A stretch of DNA of 64,000 nt from Streptomyces anulatus. Its GTDB lineage: Bacteria; Actinomycetota; Actinomycetes; Streptomycetales; Streptomycetaceae. Shown here piece by piece: positions 42,015 to 50,271 of this stretch; positions within the stretch are counted from its first letter, which is position 1; every line of letters begins with the position of its first letter. Under the pieces are notes generated by a model that was given only the letters and a program-made list of their open reading frames with translations, was not told the origin of the DNA and did not search any database. The position numbers were made by a program, and so were the translations under genes. The stretch covers positions 310,001 through 374,000 of the forward strand of contig NZ_JOEZ01000007.1 of the NCBI RefSeq assembly GCF_000721175.1. Direction: 5' to 3'.

Positions 42015-43091
42015 TCAACCGCGCGGCTCGGAGATTCCCGGGAGGGTGACCTGGATGCGGCAGCCCCGTGCGGATTCGGCCACCCCGATCCTGCCGCCGT
42101 GCAGATCGACCGCCCAACGGGCGATGGCCAGCCCCAGTCCCGTGCCGCCGTCGCTCCCCGGACCGTGCGGGGACGGCGCCTGGCCCCGGTTGAAGCGCTC
42201 GAACACCCGGTGGCGCTCCGCCTCCGGGATGCCGGGCCCCTCGTCGATGACTTCCAGCTCCAGCGACTCGGGGTGGGCCCCGCGCCGCGCGAGCACCGTC
42301 ACCCGGCCGTGCGGCGGGCTGTGCCTGACCGCGTTGTCGATGAGGTTCGCGACCACCTGGTGCAGCCGCTCGGCGTCCGCGTGCGCGGTGAGCTCCGGCG
42401 GCGAGACGTCCAGGTGCAGATGGACGTCCGTACGGGAGTGGTTGCCCGAACCCGACGACAGGCCTCGCCGGGAGGTGGCGAGATTGGCCTCTTTCAGTAC
42501 GCCCGAGAGATACGGCCACACCTCGAAACGGCGTGCCTTGAGCGCCACCACCCCGTTGTCCAGCCGCGACAGGTCCAGCAGCGTCTCGACCAGCCGGCCG
42601 AGCCGTTCCGTCTGCTTCAGCGCCGTGCGCATCGTCTCCGGATCGGCGGCGGACACCCCGTCCACCACGTTCTCCAGCACGGCTCTCAGCGCCGCGATGG
42701 GGGTGCGCAGTTCATGGCTGACATTGGCGACCAGCTCTTTTCGATGCCGGTCCTCCGCCTCCAGATCGTCCGCCATGCGGTTGATCGTCCGCGCCAGGTC
42801 GCCCAGCTCGTCCCGCCGCGCCGCGCCGCTCACCCGGCGCGTGTAGTCGCCGTGCGAGATGGACCGGGCCACCGCTCTCATCTCGTCCAGCGGCGCCGTC
42901 AGACCGTGCGCCACGAACTGGGTGATCAGCAGCGTCGCGATCACCGAGAACACCGTGATGAAGCGGAACTCCGTACGGGTCCGCAACGCGACGATCAGCA
43001 GGCCCGTGGTGATGAACACCGAGACCACGACGAGGGTGCCGAGCTTGGCCTTGATCGAGAAGGGCCGCAGCCCGGACCCTGGCCGCGTCAT
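42015..43091 (-). CDS. HAMP/HisKA sensor histidine kinase
   Basis: A 358-residue membrane kinase. Two membrane segments lie near the start (LGTLVVVSVFITTGLLIVAL and FITVFSVIATLLITQFVA) with only a few residues between them, so there is almost no extracytoplasmic domain. HAMP follows (GLTAPLDEMRAVARSISHGD). The H box is RKELVANVSHELRTPIAALR, with the phospho-accepting His; the N box is VVANLIDNAVRHSPPHG, and the G boxes are VIDEGPGIPEAERHRVFERF and GGTGLGLAIARWAVDLHGG. It overlaps the response regulator gene by 4 bp and so forms an OmpR-type pair. The signal is unknown; the lack of a sensor domain suggests detection within the membrane. Confidence 0.95.
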   Translation of the reverse strand: MTRPGSGLRPFSIKAKLGTLVVVSVFITTGLLIVALRTRTEFRFITVFSVIATLLITQFVAHGLTAPLDEMRAVARSISHGDYTRRVSGAARRDELGDLARTINRMADDLEAEDRHRKELVANVSHELRTPIAALRAVLENVVDGVSAADPETMRTALKQTERLGRLVETLLDLSRLDNGVVALKARRFEVWPYLSGVLKEANLATSRRGLSSGSGNHSRTDVHLHLDVSPPELTAHADAERLHQVVANLIDNAVRHSPPHGRVTVLARRGAHPESLELEVIDEGPGIPEAERHRVFERFNRGQAPSPHGPGSDGGTGLGLAIARWAVDLHGGRIGVAESARGCRIQVTLPGISEPRG

Positions 43092-43825
43092 GGCGCGGGA
43101 GTCTCCAGGGCGTAGCCCACGCCGTGCACGGTACGGATCCGCTCCGCGCCGATCTTCCGGCGCAGCGCCTTGATGTGGCTGTCGACCGTGCGGGTGCCCG
43201 AGGCGTCCGCCCAGTCCCACACCTCGGCCAGCAGCTGCTCCCGGGAGAGCACCGCGCGCGGGGTGTTGGCGAGGCAGACCAGCAGGTCGAACTCGGTCGG
43301 CGTGAGGTGGACGTCCTCGGCGCGCACCCGGACCCGGCGCTGCGAGTGGTCGATCTCCAGCTCACCCAGACGCAGTATCCCGCTGCGCGGGGTGACGGCG
43401 GCCAGTGCGGCCCGCTCCACCCGCCGCAGCAGCACGTGCACCCGGGCGGCCAGCTCCCGCATGGAGAACGGCTTGGTCATGTAGTCGTCGGCGCCGACCC
43501 CGAGCCCGACCAGCATGTCGGTCTCGTCGTCGCGTGCGGTGAGCATCAGCACCGGCACCGGGCGCTGCGCCTGCACCCGGCGGCAGACCTCCAGGCCGTC
43601 GAAGCCGGGAAGCATGATGTCGAGCACCATCAGATCGGGCTGCCAGGCCTCGGCCGCGTCCACGGCCGCAGGGCCGTCCAGCGCGGTCTGCACCAGGAAG
43701 CCCTCCGCCCGCAGCCGGGCGGAAATGGCGTCGACGATCGTGGGGTCGTCCTCGACCACCAGCACCCGGCGCTGAGCCCCTGGGGTGGCCGCGACGCCGT
43801 TGTGGGTGGTGTGTGTCTGTTCCAT
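43088..43825 (-). CDS. OmpR-family response regulator
   Basis: A 245-residue regulator. The receiver domain has VLVVEDDPTIVDAISARLRA, the phospho-Asp in LMVLDIMLPGFDGLEVCRRV and the Lys in DDYMTKPFSMREL. The DNA-binding winged helix begins around LRLGELEIDHSQRRVRVRAE and has LTPTEFDLLVCLANTPRAVL and RTVDSHIKALRRKIGAERIR. I used ATG 43825 (MEQTHTTHNG); AGGGGCGGGG upstream is weak. It is the first gene of the operon and the kinase follows with an ATGA overlap. Its targets are unknown. Confidence 0.95.
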   Translation of the reverse strand: MEQTHTTHNGVAATPGAQRRVLVVEDDPTIVDAISARLRAEGFLVQTALDGPAAVDAAEAWQPDLMVLDIMLPGFDGLEVCRRVQAQRPVPVLMLTARDDETDMLVGLGVGADDYMTKPFSMRELAARVHVLLRRVERAALAAVTPRSGILRLGELEIDHSQRRVRVRAEDVHLTPTEFDLLVCLANTPRAVLSREQLLAEVWDWADASGTRTVDSHIKALRRKIGAERIRTVHGVGYALETPAP

Positions 43826-43956
43826 CGCCCCGCCCCTGCCCGTTCTCGCGGGAGCCATTCCCCCGGAGGCACGGTATTCGCTCGTGAATTTCGTGGGTGA
43901 TCCCGTGTGCCGGTCAGCAGCGTAAAGGCAGCGGAGGGCTCCCGGCTACGCAGGGT

Positions 43957-43994
43957 GTTGCCCCGGTGGTGCGAGTTACCAGCCACCGGGCAAC
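43957..43994 (-). terminator. Hairpin downstream of the spermidine-synthase-like gene
   Basis: GTTGCCCCGGTGG (43957-43969) pairs with CCACCGGGCAAC (43983-43994) with one bulged base and a 13-nt loop. It lies 65 bp beyond the stop of the minus-strand gene at 44060. Confidence 0.55.
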
Positions 43995-44059
43995 CGGATC
44001 GTCGCCCGTGTGCCGGTTGTCCCGTGCCACCGCCGGGCCGCGCATACCGGGAGGAGGGG

Positions 44060-44779
44060 TCAGGCCGCCCGGAGTGCGAGATGGACCACGTCGGGCACAC
44101 CTCGGGCAACGGCCACTTCTTCCGTCCTAACCCCGCTGAACCCGGCATTCCGCAACGCCTGTTCGAAGGCCGCCGACGGCTGCGCGGACCAGACGGCGAG
44201 CACGCCGCCCGGCGTCAGCCGGTCGTGGCAGTGCGCGAGCCCGGCAGCGGAGTAGAGGCTCCCGTTGTCCTCCGTGACGGTCCAGTCGGGCCCGTTGTCG
44301 ATGTCCAGGCAGAGCGCGTCGTAACGCTCCGTGGCCGTACGGAGGTGGGCGACCAGATCGGTGTGCAGGATCCCGGTCCGCGGGTCGGCCAGGGCCGGCC
44401 CGGTGATCCGGTCCAGCGGCCCGGCCCGGTGCCAGTCCACGATCGCCTGCTCCCGCTCCACGACCACGATCCGCCCCCAGCGCTCCTCCTCGGCGGCCCG
44501 CACCAGGGAGAACCCGACGCCCAGACCGCCGATCAGCACCGAAGGGCCGGTCCGCCCGGCCGGCAGCGCGGCCAGCGCGGCGTCGATCAGCAGCCGCTCG
44601 GAGCGCCCGTCGGAGGTGTCCATCAGGAAGCAGCCGTTGGCGATGATCTCGAAGTGCTCCCCGCGCTCCCGCAGCACGACCTCGCCGAAGGGGCCCTCGC
44701 GCCGGTCGAGGACGACGGGGGTGTCGGGGAGGCGCGTCGGCATCGGGTCGGGGGCGTGCGGTGCGGACATCGCGGACAT
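44060..44779 (-). CDS. Spermidine synthase-like protein
   Basis: A 239-residue protein of the PAPT/spermidine synthase fold. It has ERLLIDAALAALP, then the dinucleotide-type motif VLIGGLGVGFSLVRAAEEER, the acidic residue in IVVVEREQAIVDWHRAG, and YDALCLDIDNGPDWTVTEDN, the DxDN region that normally carries the catalytic Asp. The YYD-type substrate residues of true spermidine synthases are not obvious, so it may methylate or bind another ligand. I chose ATG 44779, since GGAGAG lies seven bases before it; frames up to 44824 have weaker ribosome-binding sites. It is divergent from lon. Confidence 0.8.
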   Translation of the reverse strand: MSAMSAPHAPDPMPTRLPDTPVVLDRREGPFGEVVLRERGEHFEIIANGCFLMDTSDGRSERLLIDAALAALPAGRTGPSVLIGGLGVGFSLVRAAEEERWGRIVVVEREQAIVDWHRAGPLDRITGPALADPRTGILHTDLVAHLRTATERYDALCLDIDNGPDWTVTEDNGSLYSAAGLAHCHDRLTPGGVLAVWSAQPSAAFEQALRNAGFSGVRTEEVAVARGVPDVVHLALRAA

Positions 44780-44964
44780 CGTGTGGCTCTCCGGTCTCCG
44801 GTCGTAGCGGTCGGTGTCCGCCATCCTGTCCCGACGCCCGGGCCGAGGGCCAGCGGGTTCGGCGCTCCGGGCGGGTCGCCGGGCGGGGAACAACCGCCGG
44901 TCCGGCGGTGCTCCCGTACACGGAGGGCCTGCCCCGGCGGGCGGGCGTGTCGACCCGGAACACC

Positions 44965-44982
44965 TGATCGCTCAGAGCGAAC
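44965..44982 (+). promoter_or_regulatory. ClgR box upstream of lon
   Basis: TGATCGCTCAGAGCGAAC fits every position of the ClgR consensus WNNWCGCYNANRGCGWWS as I remember it from Corynebacterium. It lies 75 bp before the lon start codon. ClgR is an activator of clp and lon genes in Streptomyces. Confidence 0.7.
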
Positions 44983-45056
44983 AAAGAGTGGGGAACATTC
45001 GGCGGCTCAGGAGCATTGAGTCCGTGTAGCTCAACTTGCCTGCCGAAGGGGAGATC

Positions 45057-47477
45057 ATGACTAACGAGTCCCAGGCGTTCACGCCGATCGACCTGCCCGT
45101 GCTGCCGCTCGACGACGAGGTCGTCCTGCCCGGCATGGTGGTGCCGCTCGACCTGTCCGACACCGAGGTGCGCGCCGCCGTCGAGGCCGCGCAGGCCGCC
45201 GCCCGCCCCGGCGGCGGCAAGCCCGAGGTGCTGCTGGTCCCGCGGATCGACGGGACGTACACCGGGACCGGTGTCCTCGGCACCGTCGAGCAGGTCGGAC
45301 GCCTGTCGGACGGCGATCCGGGCGCACTCATCCGGGCCCGCGACCGGGTCCGCATCGGCGCCGGGACCAGCGGGCCCGGCCGGGCGCTCTGGGTCGAGGG
45401 AACCGTGCTCGACACCAGCGCCCCCGACCCGCTGCCCGGATCCGCCGCCGAGCTCGTCAAGGAGTACAAGGCGCTCGCCACCAGCTGGCTGAAGAAGCGC
45501 GGCGCCTGGCAGGTCGTGGACCGGGTCCAGCAGATCGACGACATCTCCGCGCTCGCCGACAACTCCGGATACTCGCCGTTCCTCACCACCGCCCAGAAGG
45601 TCCAGCTCCTGGAGACCGTGGACCCGATCGCGCGGCTGAAGCTCGCCATCCAGTGGCTGGGCGAGCACCTCGCCGAGCAGGACGTGGCCGAGTCCATCGC
45701 CAAGGACGTCCAGAACGGCGTCGACAAGCAGCAGCGCGAGTTCCTGCTGCGCCGCCAGCTGGACGCCGTGCGCAAGGAGCTCTCCCAGCTCAACGGCGAC
45801 CCGGAGGACGAGTCCGACGACTACCGGACCCGCGTCGAGTCCGCCGACCTGCCCGAGCACGTCCGCGAGGCCGCGCTCAAGGAGGTCGAGAAGCTGGAGC
45901 GCTCCAGCGACCAGTCGCCCGAGGGCTCCTGGATCCGCACCTGGCTGGACACCGTCCTCGAACTGCCCTGGACCGAGCGGACCGAGGACGCCTACGACAT
46001 CCGCGGCGCCCAGGAGGTCCTGGACGCCGAGCACGCCGGCCTCGCCGACGTGAAGGAGCGCATCACCGAGTACCTCGCGGTGCGCAAGCGCCGCGCCGAC
46101 CGGGGCCTCGGCGTCGTCGGCGGCCGCCGCGGCGGCGCCGTCCTCGCCCTCGTCGGCCCGCCCGGCGTCGGCAAGACCTCGCTCGGCGAGTCCGTCGCGC
46201 ACGCCATGGGCCGCAAGTTCGTCCGCGTCGCGCTCGGCGGTGTCCGGGACGAGGCGGAGATCCGCGGCCACCGGCGTACGTACGTGGGCGCCCTCCCCGG
46301 ACGCATCGTGCGGGCCGTCAAGGAGGCCGGTTCGATGAACCCGGTCGTCCTGCTCGACGAGATCGACAAGGTCGGCTCCGACTTCCGGGGCGACCCGGCC
46401 GCCGCTCTCCTCGAAGTCCTCGACCCGGCCCAGAACCACACCTTCCGCGACCACTACCTGGAGGTCGAGCTCGACCTCAGCGACGTCGTCTTCCTCGCCA
46501 CGGCCAACGTGCTCGAAGCCATCCCCGAGGCCCTGCTCGACCGCATGGAGCTGGTCCGCCTCGACGGCTACACCGAGGACGAGAAGGTCGTCATCGCCCG
46601 GGACCACCTGCTCCCGCGCCAGCTGGAGCGGGCCGGCCTGGAGAAGGACGAGGTCGCCCTTGAGGAGTCGGCGCTGCGCAAGCTGGCCGGCGAGTACACC
46701 CGCGAGGCGGGCGTACGGAATCTGGAGCGGGCGGTGGCCCGGCTGCTCCGCAAGGTCGCGGCCCAGCACGAGCTGGGCGACCGCGAACTGCCGTTCACGG
46801 TGACCGACGCAGACCTGCGCGGCCTCATCGGCCGTCCGCACCACGTGCCCGAGTCCGCCCAGGACCCGGCCGGGCGCCGCACCGCGGTGCCGGGCGTGGC
46901 CACCGGACTCGCGGTGACCGGGGCGGGCGGTGACGTCCTCTTCGTCGAGGCGTCGCTCGCCGACCCGGAGACCGGGGCGTCCGGACTGACCCTGACCGGT
47001 CAGCTCGGGGACGTCATGAAGGAGTCGGCGCAGATCGCGCTGAGCTTCCTGCGGTCGCACGGCGCGGAGCTGGAGCTGCCGGTCGCGGACCTCAAGGACC
47101 GGGGTGTGCACATCCACTTCCCGGCGGGCGCGGTCCCGAAGGACGGCCCGAGCGCAGGTATCACCCTGACGACCGCCCTGGCCTCGCTGCTCTCCGGGCG
47201 CCTCGTCCGTACGGATGTGGCGATGACCGGTGAGGTGTCGCTGACCGGACGGGTGCTGCCGATCGGCGGCCTCAAGCAGAAGCTGCTGGCGGCCCACCGC
47301 GCGGGCGTCACCACCGTGGTGATCCCGCAGCGCAACGAGGCCGACCTGGACGACGTCCCGGCCGAGGTGCTGGACAAGCTGGACGTCCACCCGGTCACCG
47401 ACGTCCGCCAGGTCCTGGAGATCGCCCTCGCCCCGGCTTCGGCCAGGACCGAGGACAGGATCCCGGCCGCGGCCTGA
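45057..47477 (+). CDS. lon: ATP-dependent Lon protease
   Basis: An 806-residue Lon protease, which degrades damaged and regulatory proteins. The N-terminal substrate-binding domain starts LPVLPLDDEVVLPGMVVPLD, the helical region has QREFLLRRQLDAVRKELSQL, the ATPase has Walker A ALVGPPGVGKTSLGESVAHA and Walker B VVLLDEIDKVGSDFRGDPA, and the protease domain has the catalytic Ser699 in VPKDGPSAGITLTTALASLL and the paired Lys about 43 residues later in VLPIGGLKQKLLAAHRAG. ATG 45057 has GAAGGGGAG upstream. A ClgR-type site precedes the gene, which fits stress-dependent activation. It converges with the deacetylase gene. Confidence 0.98.
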   Translation: MTNESQAFTPIDLPVLPLDDEVVLPGMVVPLDLSDTEVRAAVEAAQAAARPGGGKPEVLLVPRIDGTYTGTGVLGTVEQVGRLSDGDPGALIRARDRVRIGAGTSGPGRALWVEGTVLDTSAPDPLPGSAAELVKEYKALATSWLKKRGAWQVVDRVQQIDDISALADNSGYSPFLTTAQKVQLLETVDPIARLKLAIQWLGEHLAEQDVAESIAKDVQNGVDKQQREFLLRRQLDAVRKELSQLNGDPEDESDDYRTRVESADLPEHVREAALKEVEKLERSSDQSPEGSWIRTWLDTVLELPWTERTEDAYDIRGAQEVLDAEHAGLADVKERITEYLAVRKRRADRGLGVVGGRRGGAVLALVGPPGVGKTSLGESVAHAMGRKFVRVALGGVRDEAEIRGHRRTYVGALPGRIVRAVKEAGSMNPVVLLDEIDKVGSDFRGDPAAALLEVLDPAQNHTFRDHYLEVELDLSDVVFLATANVLEAIPEALLDRMELVRLDGYTEDEKVVIARDHLLPRQLERAGLEKDEVALEESALRKLAGEYTREAGVRNLERAVARLLRKVAAQHELGDRELPFTVTDADLRGLIGRPHHVPESAQDPAGRRTAVPGVATGLAVTGAGGDVLFVEASLADPETGASGLTLTGQLGDVMKESAQIALSFLRSHGAELELPVADLKDRGVHIHFPAGAVPKDGPSAGITLTTALASLLSGRLVRTDVAMTGEVSLTGRVLPIGGLKQKLLAAHRAGVTTVVIPQRNEADLDDVPAEVLDKLDVHPVTDVRQVLEIALAPASARTEDRIPAAA

Positions 47478-47523
47478 CCGCCACGCGGTGACGGGCGCGG
47501 TATCAGGTGCGCGACCGGTACGG

Positions 47524-47558
47524 ACGGCCCGCTTCCCGAGTCGACGGGGGCGGGCCGT
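47524..47558. terminator. Nested hairpin, bidirectional terminator
   Basis: ACGGCCCGC (47524-47532) pairs with GCGGGCCGT (47550-47558). A second, outer pair of arms (ACCGGTACGGACGG and CCGTCCGGACCGGT) flanks it with one mismatch. It lies between the convergent lon and deacetylase genes. Confidence 0.65.
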
Positions 47559-47579
47559 TCCGTGTGCCGTCCGGACCGG

Positions 47580-48344
47580 TCAGGGGCGGTAGACCGTGCC
47601 CGGCTCCGGCTCGGCGGGGGCCATCAGTTCGGGGACGGTCACGAAGGTGTAGCCGTCCTTGTGGAGCGCGTCGATGATCCCGGGCACGGCGGGCACGGTG
47701 CCCTTGTAGATGTCGTGCAGCAGGATGATGCCGTCCTTGCTCGCCTGGTCCAGGATCCGCTTCTTGATCAGCGCGGAGTCGTTCGTGGAGTAGTCCTTGG
47801 CGGTGGCGCTCCACAGGACCTGGGAGAGCCCCAGGTCCTTGCTGATCTCCGAGACCGTGTCGTCGGTGCGGCCCTGCGGCGGTCGCATCAGGCGGGGCTT
47901 CTTGCCGGTGATCTTCTCGATGGCCAGCTGCGTCTTCTCCAGCTCGGCCCGTATCCCGTCCGGCTTCTGGTCGGTCAGGACTTTGTGCGTCCAGGTGTGG
48001 TTGGCGACCTCGTGACCCTCGTCCTCGATGCGCTGCACCGTGTCGGGGTGCTTGACGACGTGGTGCTTGCCCAGCAGGAAGAAGGTGGCGTGGACCTTCT
48101 TCTCCTTGAGGATGTCCAGCAGCCTCGGTGTGTCCTTGCCCGGACCCGCGTCGAAGGTCAGGGCTATGCACTTGGCCTTGCGGCAGTCCACCGGCCCGAA
48201 CGAGCCCTTTGCGTCCGAGGCCGCCTCGCCGCGCGCCGAGCCCGGCGCCGTCGTGTCCATCGAGCAGCCGCTCGACGTCAGTGTGAGCGCCGTCACCAGT
48301 GCTGCGGTCAACCCCATCGTGGACAACGGCATCTTTCCGGGCAC
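47580..48344 (-). CDS. Polysaccharide deacetylase lipoprotein
   Basis: A 254-residue NodB-type deacetylase with a lipoprotein signal (LVTALTLTSSGCSMD, lipobox SSGC). The catalytic domain has CIALTFDAGPGKDTPRLLDI with the metal-binding and catalytic Asp residues, HEVANHTWTHKVL with the metal His pair, and MRPPQGRTDD and GIILLHDIYKG, the remaining motifs. It removes acetyl groups from peptidoglycan, chitin-like or other glycans at the cell surface. GTG 48344 has AGGAG nine bases upstream. It is divergent from the MarR regulator; the intergenic region has a hairpin and an operator-like palindrome. Confidence 0.92.
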   Translation of the reverse strand: MPGKMPLSTMGLTAALVTALTLTSSGCSMDTTAPGSARGEAASDAKGSFGPVDCRKAKCIALTFDAGPGKDTPRLLDILKEKKVHATFFLLGKHHVVKHPDTVQRIEDEGHEVANHTWTHKVLTDQKPDGIRAELEKTQLAIEKITGKKPRLMRPPQGRTDDTVSEISKDLGLSQVLWSATAKDYSTNDSALIKKRILDQASKDGIILLHDIYKGTVPAVPGIIDALHKDGYTFVTVPELMAPAEPEPGTVYRP

Positions 48345-48358
48345 GACACATCACTCCT

Positions 48359-48380
48359 CTGTGCGGGAAATCCCGCACAG
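48359..48380. promoter_or_regulatory. 10-bp inverted repeat in the deacetylase leader
   Basis: CTGTGCGGGA (48359-48368) and TCCCGCACAG (48371-48380) are exact complements with a 2-bp spacer. On the deacetylase mRNA the hairpin ends directly at the AGGAG ribosome-binding site. It may act as an operator or affect translation. Confidence 0.5.
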
Positions 48381-48400
48381 GTGTGCGGTACGCCGAGGAC

Positions 48401-48417
48401 TATACATAGTGTGTATA
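48401..48417. promoter_or_regulatory. MarR-type operator candidate
   Basis: TATACA (48401-48406), five bases, TGTATA (48412-48417) form an AT-rich inverted repeat in otherwise GC-rich DNA. It lies between the deacetylase and MarR genes, as expected for a MarR autoregulator. Confidence 0.55.
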
Positions 48418-48586
48418 CATGGGGTGCATAGTAGGGCCCGGTGAGCGAAAGCCCCGGTGGCCTGGGTGCGGAAGAGCTCCGAGGGGCCGCCGTTGGTCTA
48501 CTCCTGCGAAATACTGGCCGAACCGCGGCGTCGACCGGTCGCGGAAGAGACTTTCATCGGCAGAGAACCGTACGAGGGGTGCTGAC

Positions 48587-49069
48587 GTGCGCGGGAACGA
48601 CATCCGGCCGGAGCCGGGCACGCCGGACGAAAGCGGTGTGGACCACGAGTTTCTGGCGCTGGAGCGGGAGCTGGCCGTGTTCCTGCGCCGGGCGCGCGCC
48701 AGCTCGGGCGAGATGGCCCGGGAGGTCCACCCCGAACTGGAGCCCGCCGCCTACGGCCTGCTCGTCCGCCTGGAGGCGGCGGGCCGGCAGCGGGCGACCG
48801 AGCTGGCCGCCTACTTCGGCGTCGGCAAGGCCACGATGAGCCGCCAGCTGCACTCGCTGGAGAACCTCGGGCTGGTGGCCCGCGAACCCGACCCGGCCGA
48901 CGGGCGCGCCTGGCTCGTCCATCTCACCGGCGACGGCCTGGCCCGCTTCCGCAGCGTCCGGGACGCCCGCCGCGGGCGCTATGTGCGCAAGCTGGCCGAC
49001 TGGGACCGGGCCGAGATCGCCGAGCTGGCCCGGCTGCTGCACCAGCTCAACACCCGCGCCGAGAGCTGA
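48587..49069 (+). CDS. MarR-family transcriptional regulator
   Basis: A 160-residue regulator. The central winged helix reads LEPAAYGLLVRLEAAGRQRA, then TELAAYFGVGKATMSRQLHS and LENLGLVAREPDPADGRAWL, with the R-x-x-D-x-R wing. The flanking helices make the dimer interface. GTG 48587 has GAGGGG upstream. It is divergent from the polysaccharide deacetylase across the TATACA/TGTATA palindrome, so it probably regulates itself and the deacetylase. No ligand is known. Confidence 0.93.
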   Translation: MRGNDIRPEPGTPDESGVDHEFLALERELAVFLRRARASSGEMAREVHPELEPAAYGLLVRLEAAGRQRATELAAYFGVGKATMSRQLHSLENLGLVAREPDPADGRAWLVHLTGDGLARFRSVRDARRGRYVRKLADWDRAEIAELARLLHQLNTRAES

Positions 49070-49139
49070 CCCGACGCCGACGCGCTCGCCGGAAGCCGCG
49101 CCGGAAGCGCCGCTGAGAGCTGACCCGGCGTCGTCGCTC

Positions 49140-49934
49140 TCACTCCAGCTCCACCAGGAGCGCGGTGGCGTCGTCGTGCGTCTTGCCGCGCCGCAGCCGC
49201 ACGCGCCCGGCCTCCGCGTCGGCGACCTCCAGCTCCCGCACCCGGTCGATCAGCCCCTGCGGCCCCGCCTTCCGCAGCAGCCCCAGCGTGTCCGCCCAGT
49301 CGCCTTCGCCGAACACCTCCGTCCAGCGGGCCGCCCCGTCCGTGAGTGCGGCGAGGGCCCGGACGTCGGCCGCCGGGGTGCTGCCGGTCACCGCGCGCGA
49401 GGCCACCGACGGATCGGCGGCGGCCGTGAAGAAGCCGCCCTCCTTGTTGCGCACCGTGGAATCGGCGATCTCGTTCGAGGCGAGCGAGCCCGGCGGCAGC
49501 CGGTCCAGCCGGTCGTCGAGGACCACCCGGACCGTGCCGTCGCGGGACTCCAGCAGCAGGGCCGAGTCCGAGAGCACCAGGTGCTCGATCGCGCGTTCGT
49601 TCCAACGTGCCAGGACCACGGTCGCCTGAGGCGTGCGTACGTGAGAAAGGTCACAGGTGGCCCGATGGGTGTCGGCCGTACGGGAGATGGCCGCGGCCAG
49701 GATCCCGGTCAGGGTCAGGTCGGGGCGGGAACCGGACAGTTCCACCAGCGCGCCGCCCAACTGCGCGGTGAACCACGGGACCGAGTGCACACAACCGTCG
49801 TCCCCGGCCGGCGGGGTGACGCCGTCGAGCAGGACCAGCACACCGCCCTGGCCGGACGCGGGAAGGGCCGCGGAGACCCAGTCCTCGTTGGGGCGTTCGG
49901 GACTGCCGGGCGCGGTGGCGAGTTCGATGCGCAT
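49140..49934 (-). CDS. PP2C-like protein phosphatase family protein
   Basis: A 264-residue protein with a PP2C-like layout: IELATAPGSPERPNEDWVSA has the N-terminal N-E-D motif, GVLVLLDGVTPPAGDDGCVH the D-G motif, then LTGILAAAISRTADTHRATC and VVLARWNERAIEHLVLSDSA, where LSDSA occupies the usual 'GDS' strand, and KTHDDATALLVELE at the C-terminus with the D-D pair. Several metal-binding Asp residues are thus present and it may be an active phosphatase. No regulatory domain is seen. ATG 49934 starts the protein. It is divergent from the conservon, 337 bp apart. Confidence 0.75.
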   Translation of the reverse strand: MRIELATAPGSPERPNEDWVSAALPASGQGGVLVLLDGVTPPAGDDGCVHSVPWFTAQLGGALVELSGSRPDLTLTGILAAAISRTADTHRATCDLSHVRTPQATVVLARWNERAIEHLVLSDSALLLESRDGTVRVVLDDRLDRLPPGSLASNEIADSTVRNKEGGFFTAAADPSVASRAVTGSTPAADVRALAALTDGAARWTEVFGEGDWADTLGLLRKAGPQGLIDRVRELEVADAEAGRVRLRRGKTHDDATALLVELE

Positions 49935-50271
49935 GCCGCCAGTCTGCACGAGCCCTTCACCGTCTCCGCACGCGACCGGATATGGCCTGTACCAGCAGGT
50001 CAACGCGGGAGCGCGGGGTGGAAGGAGTGACTCCGGACCGATTGCGGGCGGGCATCCTGCCAAAGGCGGAGCGGAAGTTCCACCCCACGGTCGATGCATG
50101 GTCAGGGGCACACCAGGGGAGACTTGTTCGCCAACTCCAGAGTGATGTTCACTCCTTCGAGTGGCGGAGCGGTTGATGAGCGCCTCCCTCTCATAAGCGC
50201 TGGAATGGTCAGAAGCCGTACCAGGAGCGGGGCGCCCTTCCATGTGACCGTGCGTCACCTCTGCTTCAAGG
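49935..50271. other. 337-bp divergent region before the conservon
   Basis: No gene is seen. GTGAC (50244-50248) and GTCAC (50254-50258) form a small inverted repeat 14 bp before the cvnA start, a possible operator. CTTCAAGG directly before the GTG is a weak ribosome-binding site. The promoters of the phosphatase-like gene and the conservon should lie here. Confidence 0.5.

Noticed and set aside
37917..43115. Very long open frame on the plus strand opposite kgd and the sensor kinase
   Set aside because: It is an antisense frame of high-GC genes: its translation is Arg/Gly/Asp-rich without any recognisable domain, while the minus strand has complete, motif-bearing proteins.
44127..47390. Long open frame on the minus strand opposite lon
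   Set aside because: Antisense shadow of lon. It lacks domain motifs and a start with a ribosome-binding site.
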